A DNA stretch of 9,484 nt. Source: JBIOYL01 sp044870185 (lineage in GTDB: Bacteria > Actinomycetota > CALGFH01). The DNA is taken from contig JBIOYL010000148.1 of assembly GCA_044870185.1 (NCBI GenBank), positions 1 to 9,484 on the forward strand. Direction: 5' to 3'. This document shows positions 1 to 7,261 of the stretch, one piece after another. The notes under the pieces were generated by a model, which had not been told where the DNA came from, did no database searches, and worked only from the letters and a program-made list of their open reading frames with translations. Numbering within the stretch: the stretch's first letter is position 1; each line of letters starts with the position of its first letter. The position numbers and the translations under genes are program-made.

Positions 1-195
1 GAGGGGGGCTACTACGCGGCGCGCGACCGGCTGATGGCCAAGTTCGATCGCCAGTACCTGACCCGCGTCATCCTGCGGGCCGGCGGCAACCTGTCGAAGG
101 CGGCGCGGCTGGCGGGGATCGACCGCACGACCTTCTACCGGCTCATGGAACGCCACGGCCTGCAGCGGAACGGCACGCCTGGGGACGCCGAGTGA
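1..195 (+). CDS. Response regulator C-terminus with Fis-type HTH (partial)
   Basis: Frame 1 is open from the window edge to TGA at 193-195 and gives 64 residues. The segment from residue about 18 to 56 reads as a Fis/HTH_8 domain: a helix (RQYLTRVILRAGGNLSKAAR) followed by the recognition helix LAGIDRTTFYRLMERHGL. This domain ends NtrC-type activators and also shorter receiver-HTH_8 regulators; the receiver or AAA+ part lies outside the window, so sigma-54 dependence cannot be judged. The stop overlaps the GTG start of the next frame (GTGA), implying translational coupling. The next frame begins with what looks like a histidine-kinase N-terminus, so this was probably the regulator of a regulator-kinase pair (inference). 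Confidence 0.75.
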   Translation, partial: EGGYYAARDRLMAKFDRQYLTRVILRAGGNLSKAARLAGIDRTTFYRLMERHGLQRNGTPGDAE

Positions 196-650
196 GCGGC
201 GTGCCCGCTCCCGGACGAACCCGCCGGGGCTCGCCCCCTCCCCCCCCGCCGGTCAAGGCGTTTCCGGGGATCTCTTGCCCCGTCCTGACCCGCGCCATCC
301 GCGAGGTCGAGGCGGAGCTGGTGCCCACCGTGGACCCGTCGGAGCGCCAGAACGCCGCCCAGCTGCTCGCCGCGGTCGCCCTGGCGACCGGACAGCGGGC
401 CCCGGTCTACGTCCTCGACCTCTCGCCCCGACACCCGCAGGCGCTCACGCGCCGCGTCATCGACGCCCTACGCGCGGCGCTGCTCGAGGCGTGGAGCCGC
501 GGCCCGCTCCCGACCCCCAGCACCCGGGTGCTGCGGCACCTCGTCGCGCTCGAGGAGCTGCGCATGGCACTCGAGGCCGATGCCGCCCAGGCGTTTGGCG
601 CGCACCTCTCCGGCCCCGACGGTGCCGACCTGCTCGCCGAGGTGGTGGAG
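192..650 (+). pseudogene. Truncated N-terminus of a histidine kinase (inferred)
   Basis: GTG at 192 overlaps the upstream stop, and frame 3 is open through here. After a Pro-rich start encoded by C5-T-C8, residues about 35-150 are alpha-helical and coding-like (IREVEAELVPTVDPSERQ; LEELRMALEADAAQAFGAHL; LSGPDGADLLAEV). The last motif resembles the segment directly before the H-box (typically AHDLRSPLTS) in a class of soil-bacterial kinases, and its place after a Fis-type regulator fits. The H-box and ATPase domains are absent: after about position 645 the frame continues as an NB-ARC regulator (VCRHLGGLPLAVELAAARV). Identification is from family knowledge and remains tentative. A short hypothetical or non-catalytic N-terminal domain is the alternative. 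Confidence 0.45.
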
Positions 651-1282
651 GAAGTGTGCCGCCACCTGGGCGGGCTTCCGCTCGCGGTGGAGTTGGCGGC
701 CGCGCGGGTGCGGGTGATGTCGGTCTTCGAGCTTGCCCGTCGCCTGGAGGACCGTTCAGCTTGCTGCGTGGCGGCGCGCGCGACGCGCCACCGCGGCCCC
801 AGACCCTGCACGCGGTGGTGGAGTCGTTGCTCCAGGTGGCGGACACCCCGACGGGCACGCGGTTCCGGATGCTGGAGACCGTGCGCGAGTTCAGTGCGGC
901 GCATCGGCAGGCGGCCGGGGAGAGCGAGCAGGTGGTCGGCGGGTTCATGGCGTGGGCACGCGAGTTCGGGGTGGCGCAGCACGAGTCGCCCTTCGGGCCC
1001 GACCCCTTCTCGTCGGTGGCGCGGATCCGGGCCGAGCAGGACAACCCCGCGCAGGCCCTCCGGTACGGGCTCGCCCACGCGGACGGCGGCACCGTTGCGG
1101 CGACGTCCGCTGTGCTCGGGGGCCTGTGGACGATCGAGTCCAACTACTCGCCCTTGGCGGCGCTGGCCGAGGAGACCGCCGGGGTGCTGTCGCATTTCCG
1201 GCCCGGGCCCGAGCTCGTCGAGGTCACCCGGACGGCGTTGACGCTGCCAACGCCATTGCCAGCTACCTCTGGGAGAACGAGG

Positions 1283-1306
1283 GCGACCTGGACGGCGACC
1301 TGGACG
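1283..1306 (+). repeat. 12-bp tandem duplication
   Basis: The unit ggcgacctggac occurs twice in direct tandem (1283-1294 and 1295-1306). It is in frame within the regulator pseudogene and encodes the doubled GDLD in NEGDLDGDLDGALKA. It fits the set of short tandem duplications seen elsewhere in the window. Confidence 0.9.
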
Positions 1307-1889
1307 GCGCCCTGAAGGCCGCCGAGCGGATGCTCGGGGCGCTCGAGCGCCGAAGCGTTCCGTGGCTGTGGGCGCTCACCACTGCCGGATCGCCGAGTTG
1401 TGCCTGCAGGTCGAACGGGGTGCCGAGGCACAACGCCACCTGCGGACGGCGCTGCCGGTGCTGGACCGGCTCGGGGCCTGGTCGGACGTGGTGGGGCTCC
1501 GGTGGTGGATGGTGCTCGCCAGCCTGCAGACCGGCGCCGTCGACCAGGCGGCGCGCTGGTTGGAGCAGACGGCGCCGCAGCGGGCGGACGAGCCGGTCGG
1601 CGTGGTCACCTACGGCCTCGGCGTGCGAGCCGAGACCCTGCTCGCGCGAGGCGAGGTCGAGGCCGGCCTGCGCCTGTGGCGACGCGCCGTCGACCTGCTG
1701 ACGAATCTGCGGTGCGCTCCTGCTGGCCCTGGCCATGGTGGACCTCGACCGCGGCGCGCACCGGCGACCAGCGGGCCACCAGATCGGGGCGCGGATGATC
1801 GCCTTGGCGGAGCGCCTCCGGTTCCTGCGGGGCTTCCAGCCGACCATGTCCTCGGCCCGCGCCCGCCACGCGGCCGAGCAGGCCGACCG

Positions 1890-1930
1890 AGACCGGCGTA
1901 CGACGACGCGGTGTCGTCGTACGCCGGTCT
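1890..1930. repeat. 18-bp perfect inverted repeat, 5-nt loop
   Basis: Arms 1890-1907 and 1913-1930 are exact reverse complements (core accggcgtacgacgac / gtcgtcgtacgccggt) around the loop gcggt. In the ancestral frame (frame 3 here) it encodes PAYDDAVSSYAG, so it may be a by-product of coding sequence. Small indels flank both sides: about 2 extra bases just left of it and a 7-bp duplication just right. Confidence 0.85.
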
Positions 1931-1942
1931 GGGTCCTGGGTC
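1929..1942 (+). repeat. 7-bp tandem duplication
   Basis: ctgggtc is repeated at 1929-1935 and 1936-1942, on the right edge of the 18-bp hairpin. With about 2 extra bases near 1890 the net insertion is 9, which explains why the frame leaves frame 1 and returns to it around AYDDAVSSYAGLG. Confidence 0.8.
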
Positions 1943-2005
1943 GCGAGGAGCTGCGCGCCGCCGCCCTGGCCGCCCTGCGGGCGCCCGAGCAGCGCTGACA
2001 GCGGA

Positions 2006-2417
2006 CTAGCGGACGGGGTCCCGGTTGTGCAGCTTCTTCGCCCAGAGGTAGCCGACCAGGGTGATGCCGGCGCACCAGGCGACGGCGATGACCGCGCTGT
2101 AGCCGATCGCGGTGCTCAGCAGCAGCCCCCGCACGGTCTCGATGACCGGGGTGAACGGCTGGTAGGTGGAGAACCAGCGCAGCCCGACCGGCATCGAGGC
2201 GGTGGGGACGAAGCCGCTGCCCAGGAACGGCAGGAACACCAGCGGCATGGGCAGGTTGCTCGCGCTCTCGACGGTCTTGCTCACCAGGCCGAGCGCGACC
2301 GACAGCCAGGTGAGCGCCAGGGTGACCAGCGCCAGGACCCGGCCGCCGCGACCCACATGTGCCGCAGGTCGCGGCGCAGCATCGTGGCCGAGTCGGCCAC
2401 CGTGTAGGCAAGGGTGC

Positions 2418-2421
<4 letters not shown>
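2006..2421 (-). pseudogene. DrrB-like ABC-2 permease, internally deleted and frameshifted
   Basis: The start ATG at 2421 overlaps the ATPase stop (ATGA), as is usual for drrAB pairs. The N-terminus MSTLAYTVADSATMLRRDLR is the cytoplasmic start of this family. After RHM the sequence jumps to WVAAAG, then changes frame and continues with LALVTLALTWLSVALGLVSK and the conserved C-terminal half (PMPLVFLPFLGSGFVPTASM, QPFTPVIETVRGLL) to TAG at 2006-2008. The frame change fits one missing G in the run at 2338-2340. With one base added the gene is 139 codons, whereas DrrB-type permeases have roughly 250 residues and six membrane segments, so about 110-125 residues including the first three or so segments are missing. 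It should not form a functional export channel. Confidence 0.85.
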
Positions 2422-3376
<955 letters not shown>

Positions 3377-3386
3377 ACTGCCTCGT

Positions 3387-3391
3387 CTCCT
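3387..3391 (-). promoter_or_regulatory. Ribosome binding site for drrA-like gene
   Basis: On the minus strand AGGAG lies 10 nt before the ATG at 3376. This supports that start over the upstream in-frame ATG at 3463, whose 29 extra residues do not resemble the family. Confidence 0.6.
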
Positions 3392-3578
3392 ACCGGTGGC
3401 CCTGGTGGCCACGACCTCGCCGAGCATGCACGCCGCGAGGTTCACCGCGGTTTCAGGGGTCACGGCGGACTGCCGGTGGCCGTCGAGACGTCGAGCCAGA
3501 CGCTGATCCTTGGCGGGAGCCGCTGGTGTACCTCACCGACCAGTGGCCGCGACGCCACCAGCCAACGATACTCACGGC

Positions 3579-3710
3579 ATGCGGCAGATCCTGTGTCCGG
3601 TTGTCGCGCGGCGCCACGAGGAGCTCGGCCTCCTCCAGGCCGCGCTCTCTGCGGCCCGAGCGGGCCCCGGGGCCGCCTCGCCCTGCTCCAGGGAGAGGCT
3701 CGCGTTCGAG
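3579..3710 (+). pseudogene. N-terminal remnant of LuxR-family ATPase regulator
   Basis: ATG at 3579 begins MRQILCPVVARRHEELGLLQ, then AALSAARAG, which matches the start of the P-loop ATPase domain in large LuxR-family regulators (usual pattern PVVGRDEEL..L..AL). The frame then slips at the GC-rich run 3663-3674, and in frame 2 it continues GRLALLQGEARV, the point where GEAGVGKSRL (Walker A) should follow. Here Walker A is lost and the sequence becomes unrelated, with a TAG at 3711-3713 in the original frame. Only about 45 residues of a protein usually around 900 residues remain. No ribosome binding site is evident. Confidence 0.5.
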
Positions 3711-3737
3711 TAGGTATGGAGCAGGAATCCGGGGTTG

Positions 3738-3769
3738 CTGTCACATCCGTTGACAGACACCGGGGTGTC
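3738..3769. promoter_or_regulatory. Overlapping inverted repeats with TTGACA, operator-like
   Basis: CTGTCA-N7-TGACAG (3738-3743 / 3751-3756) overlaps GACACC-GG-GGTGTC (3756-3769). TTGACA at 3750-3755 matches a consensus -35, but no -10-like hexamer lies 16-19 bp downstream. It sits 50-80 bp before the HTH fragment. A weak candidate only. Confidence 0.25.
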
Positions 3770-3821
3770 GAGCGGTTCTGCGGCGAGCTGGTCGAGTCGC
3801 CCCCGGCGGTCTGGGCTTCGG

Positions 3822-4077
3822 CTGGTGATCGAGCCGCGGGCGGCGCTGGATGCGGTGACCACCGTGGCGTTGACGGCGGGGATGACGGCCGCCCAGCAGG
3901 AAGGCTGGGGCCTGCGCCGGATCGCGAAGTTCACCGGCATCTCCCACGAGCAGGTTCGGCGGCTGCTGGCGACCGCATCGTCCAACTCGAACTCGAGCGC
4001 CGAGGGTCGCGGCGCCGCTCGACCAGATGACTCGCCAGGCGAGTCGGATGAGCGGCGGCTGGGACAAGGACCGGGAC
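3822..4077 (+). pseudogene. Decayed small HTH protein, family unknown
   Basis: Frame 3 shows a coding-like stretch from 3822 to about 3980: EPRAALDAVTTVALTAGMTA followed by WGLRRIAKFTGISHEQVRRL, a plausible helix-turn-helix (IAKFTGISHEQVRRLL as helix-turn-recognition helix). Further coding-like text continues in other frames: DRIVQLELERRG in frame 2 (about 3970-4005) and MTRQASRMSGGWDKDRDG in frame 1 (about 4027-4080). This suggests a frameshifted small DNA-binding protein. Frame 3 remains open to TGA 4158-4160 but its tail is low-complexity. No convincing start or ribosome binding site is seen, and I do not recognise the family. Confidence 0.4.
4029..4045. repeat. 17-bp palindrome
   Basis: gactcgcc-a-ggcgagtc is an exact 8-bp inverted repeat around one base. 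It is operator-sized but lies inside decayed coding sequence, so the function is unclear. Confidence 0.5.
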
Positions 4078-4162
4078 GGCGCTGCCCGCCGCGAGGCTCG
4101 CCGCCTACCGGGCGCAAGAGGCCGAGGGCGTCTATGATGCTCTCTGCACCCGAACGCTGACG

Positions 4163-4212
4163 GGGACCAGACCATCGGCAGGTGTCGAAGCCTGCCAGAG
4201 AGGTGTGGTCCC
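4163..4212 (-). terminator. Large two-part stem-loop, candidate terminator of the two-component operon
   Basis: The outer stem 4163-4173 / 4202-4212 pairs 10 of 11 bases. The inner stem ggcagg / cctgcc (4177-4182 / 4191-4196) encloses an 8-nt loop. It lies 65 bp beyond the NarL-type regulator stop (4278) and has no U-tract on the minus strand, as is common in high-GC actinobacteria. Both strands can form it, so it could also stop transcription from the + remnant. A structured small RNA is an alternative. Confidence 0.45.
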
Positions 4213-4277
4213 GGTTGTCGTACTGCGAACCCTTTTGCACCCGCCGGACGCTGCGTCATCGCCGGCATGGCCATGGC

Positions 4278-4964
4278 CTACGCCAGGCGGTCTGGGTCTG
4301 GCGTTGCTCGGTTGCGGAGGTAGGCGAGGACGGCGAGCACGCGGCGGTGGTCGTCGGCTCCTGGGGCCAGGTCCAGCTTGGTGAGGATGTTGCGCACGTG
4401 CGACTCGACGGTGCGTGGGGTCAGCACCAGCCGGCCAGCGATCGCCTGGTTGGAGCGGCCCTCGGCCATCAGCTCAAGCACCTCCCGTTCCCGGTCCGAC
4501 AGGGCGGCCAGCGGGTCACGCTGCAGGCGGCGTCCAAGCAGCGCCGCGACCACCGCCGGGTCGACGACCGGGCGGCCGGCGGCGAGGCGCGTGACGGCCT
4601 CGGCCAGTTCCTCGGCGTCGGTGACGCGGTCTTTCAGCAGGTAGCCGACCGCTTGGGGGTGGTGGCCGAGCAGCCGGATCGCGTAGTGCGGCTCGACGTA
4701 CTGCGACAGCACCAGCACCGCGACCTGCGGGTGGGCGGCGCGGATCTGCTCGGCGGCCTGCAGCCCCTCGGTGGTGTGGGTGGGGGGCATGCGGATGTCG
4801 ACGATGGCGACCTGGGGTGTGGTCTGAGCGACCAGCTCCAGCAGCTCGTCGACGTCGCCGGCCTGCCCGGCCACCTCGAACCCGGCATCGGCAAGCAGCC
4901 GGGCGATCCCCTGGCGAAACAGCGCCTGATCGTCGGCGAGCACAATCTTCATTGGGGCCATCAT
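4278..4964 (-). CDS. NarL/LuxR-family response regulator
   Basis: 228 residues, the normal NarL-family length. The receiver domain (about 5-125) has the acidic pair D11-D12, phospho-acceptor D56 in VDIRMPP, switch S87 and K111. A linker leads to a LuxR-type HTH (about 153-218): LSDREREVLELMAEGRSNQA and TPRTVESHVRNILTKLDL with the conserved recognition-helix pattern. All key residues are present, so it should be phosphorylated by the neighbouring kinase and bind DNA as a dimer. The kinase stop (4984) is 19 nt upstream, so the two are co-transcribed. ATG 4964 is favoured by GAGG 11 nt upstream; the third Met (MKIVLADD, ATG at 4952) is the usual family start and is also possible. It carries no lesion. 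Confidence 0.93.
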   Translation of the reverse strand: MMAPMKIVLADDQALFRQGIARLLADAGFEVAGQAGDVDELLELVAQTTPQVAIVDIRMPPTHTTEGLQAAEQIRAAHPQVAVLVLSQYVEPHYAIRLLGHHPQAVGYLLKDRVTDAEELAEAVTRLAAGRPVVDPAVVAALLGRRLQRDPLAALSDREREVLELMAEGRSNQAIAGRLVLTPRTVESHVRNILTKLDLAPGADDHRRVLAVLAYLRNRATPDPDRLA

Positions 4965-4983
4965 CGGGGCCGGGACCTCATCG

Positions 4984-6827
4984 CTACGCCCGGCCGTTCC
5001 AGGCAGGGTCCTGGGCGTGGTTTGCGGCGTGGTCTATGCGGCACGGCAGCCACGCCCGCATCGCCGTGCCCTCACCCGGTGGGCTGGTGACCGACAGCCG
5101 GCCGCCGACCGCCGCCACGCGGTCTTGCAGGCCTCGTAGGCCGGAGCCGCGCGCCGGGTCGGCGCCGCCGATGCCGTCGTCGCAGACCTCCACCAGCAGC
5201 CCGGCGCCCTGGTCGCCGTCGTCCTCGTCAAGGCGCGCGCGCACCGACGCCGCGGTGGCGTGCGCGTACTTGGTGAGGTTGGCCAGCGCCTCACAGACCA
5301 CGAAGTAGGCGGTCGCCTCGATCGGCCCTGGCAGCCGCCCAGGCGGGACCTCCAGGAGCGTGACCGGCACCGCGGTGCGGCCGACCAGCGAGGCGAGCGC
5401 CGGGCCCAGCCCCTCGTCGGTCAGGATCGCCGGGTGGATCCCGCGGGCGAGCTCGCGCAGCTCCTCGATCGCCAGGCGAAGCTCCTCCGACGCGCCCCGC
5501 ACCGTCGCCACCAGGGCAGCATCGGCGGCGGCGCCGAGCGCTTGGAGCTGCCGCCGGGCGGTGTGCAGCGCCAGCGACAGGGTCAAAAGCCGCTGCTGCG
5601 CGCCGTCGTGGAGGTTCCGCTCGATCCGTCGGCGTTCGTTGTCGCTGGCCTGCACGATCCGGGCCCTGGAGGCGCGTACCTCCTCCAGTTGGGCGCGGAC
5701 CTGGGCGTGGAGGCGCTCGTTTTCGATCGCCATGCCCGCGGCGGCACCAGCGGCGCGGACCAGCCCCGCATCCAGCGCCGGGTCGTGCAGCAGCGCCGCC
5801 AGCGGCCGCCCGTTGCGCTCGATGACGGTGGCCACCCGGGCGCCGCGCCCGGCGGCTGGTGCCGGTGGGGGCAGCGCGACCGGCAGCCCGCCTGCATCCA
5901 CCCAGCGGCGCTCGCCGTCCAGGGCGTCCAGGGCGTAGACGACCTCCAGCCCGGGATCGGCCAGGGTCTGCGCCAGCGCTGCCTGGAGCCCACCGGGCGG
6001 CAGTGGGCGGTCCAGCGCGACCACCAGGTCGCCGACCGCGCTGCGGGCAAGCCGGGTCTGCAGCAGCCCCCACACGAACACGATCGGCGCGCTGATCTGC
6101 AGCACCGACCGTAGCTCCCACAGCAGGTAGGAGAAGCCGTCCTGGGCGTCTGGCGAGGCGAACGCGCCCAGCAGGTAGACACCGGCCAGGATCGATGCGG
6201 CCGCCCACCACGGCGCCAGCTCGCGGCGCTCGCCCTGGGAGGCGAGCCGCCAGCGCAGCCAGACCGCCGCCAGGAACAGCGGCACCAGCACGATCGTCGA
6301 GCGGTCGCTGAGCCAGTTGGTCGCGGTGAAGACCGTCCGGTTCGGAACAACCAGCGGGGTCCACGGGCAGCGGGTGCAGCCGGGTTCCCGGCGGGGGAAG
6401 GTCAGCACGCCCACCAGGCCCACGGCGGCGGCTTCCGCATAGAACGTGCCGAGGACGACCCGGTCGAACCGGCTGCGCAGCCGCCCGCTCGGATAGGTGA
6501 GGGCGATATGTACCAGCAACGGCGCGCCGAACAGGCCGCCGACGAAACCGAGCGTGGGGAACACCGGAGCGTGGGGAACACCGGGACGAGGTTGCCCCAG
6601 TTGGCGAGGAACCAGAGGGCCGCGAAGGCGACCATCAGGGGGCCGATCACGTTGCCGGGCCGGCGGTCAAGTGCGACGACCCCGGCGCCGAAGAAGCTCA
6701 GCCCGACCATCGCGTCCAGCAGGTGGCTCTCCTGGACGCCGCGGCTGATGCTCACCCACTCGCCGCCGAGCACCCACACCAGCGCCGCACCGCCGAGCGC
6801 GACCAGCAGCCACCGGCGACGCGTCAT
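4984..6827 (-). pseudogene. Membrane sensor histidine kinase (HisKA_3), frame broken by 17-bp duplication
   Basis: ATG at 6827 overlaps the upstream stop (ATGA) and has GGGAG about 9 nt upstream. The first 83 or so residues hold hydrophobic helices (WLLVALGGAALVWVLGG; IGPLMVAFAALWFLAN). The frame then shifts at an exact 17-bp tandem duplication (6550-6583). Removing one copy gives 608 residues: more membrane segments (FVGGLFGAPLLVHIALTY; STIVLVPLFLAAVW), a GAF-like linker, HisKA_3 ERRRIERNLHDGAQQRL with His401, N-box Asn511 in EALANLTKYAHA, and the G-box DDGIGG at 544-549 ending LRGLQDRVAAVGGRLSV. The catalytic parts are complete. As written, a protein starting at 6827 would be truncated; restart at GTG 6564 could give a 526-residue protein lacking the first membrane segments. 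It would phosphorylate the NarL-type regulator 19 nt downstream, and perhaps the receiver protein upstream. Confidence 0.9.
6550..6583. repeat. 17-bp exact tandem duplication in histidine kinase
   Basis: The unit gagcgtggggaacaccg (+ strand) occurs at 6550-6566 and 6567-6583 with no mismatch. Seventeen is not a multiple of three, and deleting one unit joins NLVPVFPT to LGFVGGLFG and restores 609 codons (stop included) exactly. It is therefore the probable sole cause of the kinase frameshift. Confidence 0.93.
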
Positions 6828-7222
6828 CGCCCCGGCTCCCGACCTTGTCGCTGTAGCGCACTGTCCAGCAGCGCCGCCAGCGCGGCACCGGAAAGGTCGG
6901 CCTTGGCGAGGAATCCCACGGCGGGGCTGGTGGCGATGCGGGTGCCGTAGTCGGCGGCGTCCCGGCTGGAGATGAGCACCACCGCCCCGCCCGCGCCGTC
7001 GCTGTCGCTGTCGCTGCGAAGCCGTTCGGCGACCCCGAAGCCGTCCATGTCCGGCAACTGGATGTCAAGCAGGACGACGTCGGGGTGCAGCGCGCCGGCG
7101 GCCGCGATCGCGGCGGCACCGTCGGCGGCCTCGCCGACCACCCCGAAGCCCTCCGCCTGCAGCACCGCCCGCGCCCAGCTGCGGAAGCCCGGGTGGTCGT
7201 CGACGATCAGGACAGTTGGCAT
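6824..7222 (-). CDS. Stand-alone receiver-domain protein (CheY-like)
   Basis: 132 residues, a receiver domain alone with no output domain. It has D8-D9, phospho-acceptor D53 in LLDIQLPDMDGFGVAERL, switch S85/S86 in VLISSRD and K107 in FLAKADLSG. The start MPTVLIVDDH (ATG 7222) fits the receiver fold; frame extension further upstream has no family resemblance, and the ribosome binding site is weak. Its TGA overlaps the kinase ATG, so it is the first gene of the receiver-kinase-NarL operon and could act as a phosphate sink or second partner (inference). A hexanucleotide repeat inserts SDSDSD between helix 3 and strand 4 (residues about 70-75). Confidence 0.9.
   Translation of the reverse strand: MPTVLIVDDHPGFRSWARAVLQAEGFGVVGEAADGAAAIAAAGALHPDVVLLDIQLPDMDGFGVAERLRSDSDSDGAGGAVVLISSRDAADYGTRIATSPAVGFLAKADLSGAALAALLDSALQRQGREPGR
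6998..7015. repeat. Hexanucleotide repeat, 3 copies, in the receiver gene
   Basis: gtcgct is repeated three times on the + strand, read on the minus strand as AGC GAC x3 (Ser-Asp). Units change length in steps of two codons, so variation would keep the frame. Confidence 0.9.
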
Positions 7223-7261
7223 GATCTCAGCATCTTCGCACCCGGCAACCCGCCAGTCTTC

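Larger units (their letters stand above)
645..1998 (+). pseudogene. NB-ARC/AfsR-LuxR-like regulator, frameshifted and internally deleted
   Basis: The coding signal moves through frames 3, 2, 1, 3 and 1 before TGA at 1996-1998. Pieces in order: GLPLAVELAAARVRV (end of NB-ARC, frame 3 to about 755); FSLLRGGARDAPPRPQTLHA and TRFRMLETVREF (frame 2, to about 1238); NAIASYLWENEGDLDG (frame 1); RIAELCLQVERGAEAQRHLR and GEVEAGLRLWRRAVDLL (TPR-like helices, frame 3, to about 1710); GALLLALAMVDLDRG and GREELRAAALAALRAPEQR (frame 1). These regulators bind nucleotide through NB-ARC and have a TPR-like C-terminus; no Walker A remains here. The join HAVVE-SLLQVAD lacks the winged-helix part normally between them, and the joins near 1238 and 1714 also seem to lack tens of residues. 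Lesions near 755 and 1368 look like single missing bases. Small compensating indels lie at 1752-1790 and 1889-1942. It is convergent with the drrAB-like pair, a plausible former target. Confidence 0.8.
3377..4277. other. Gene-poor decay zone between drrA-like gene and two-component operon
   Basis: No intact gene is supported in these 901 bases. They hold the amino end of a LuxR-family ATPase regulator (3579-3710), an HTH fragment (3822-4077), several short inverted repeats and a large stem-loop (4163-4212), listed separately. In 3392-3578 only incidental open frames are visible. Broken coding pieces on the + strand suggest old genes in decay. Confidence 0.55.

Noticed and set aside
407..1195. 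Minus-strand frames of 228-262 codons opposite the chimera
   Set aside because: Arg/Ser/Pro-rich shadow translations without conserved motifs; the + strand carries clear family motifs in all segments.
1890..1930. Bidirectional terminator between the convergent genes
   Set aside because: It lies inside coding-derived sequence 66 bp before the stop and encodes the expected motif AYDDAVSSYAG, so coding origin is the simpler explanation.
1263..2411. Long minus-strand frame of 382 codons
   Set aside because: High-GC shadow. It is antisense to the regulator pseudogene and out of frame with the permease; the composition is Arg/Ala/Gly-rich without motifs.
3738..3780. Consensus promoter from TTGACA at 3750
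   Set aside because: No -10-like element at 16-19 bp spacing and no intact gene downstream. Kept only as a weak operator-like feature.
4160..4235. tRNA-like element (ggtgtcgaag and gcgaaccc resemble T-arm pieces)
   Set aside because: No acceptor/D/anticodon arrangement can be formed; the pairing is that of a simple two-part hairpin.
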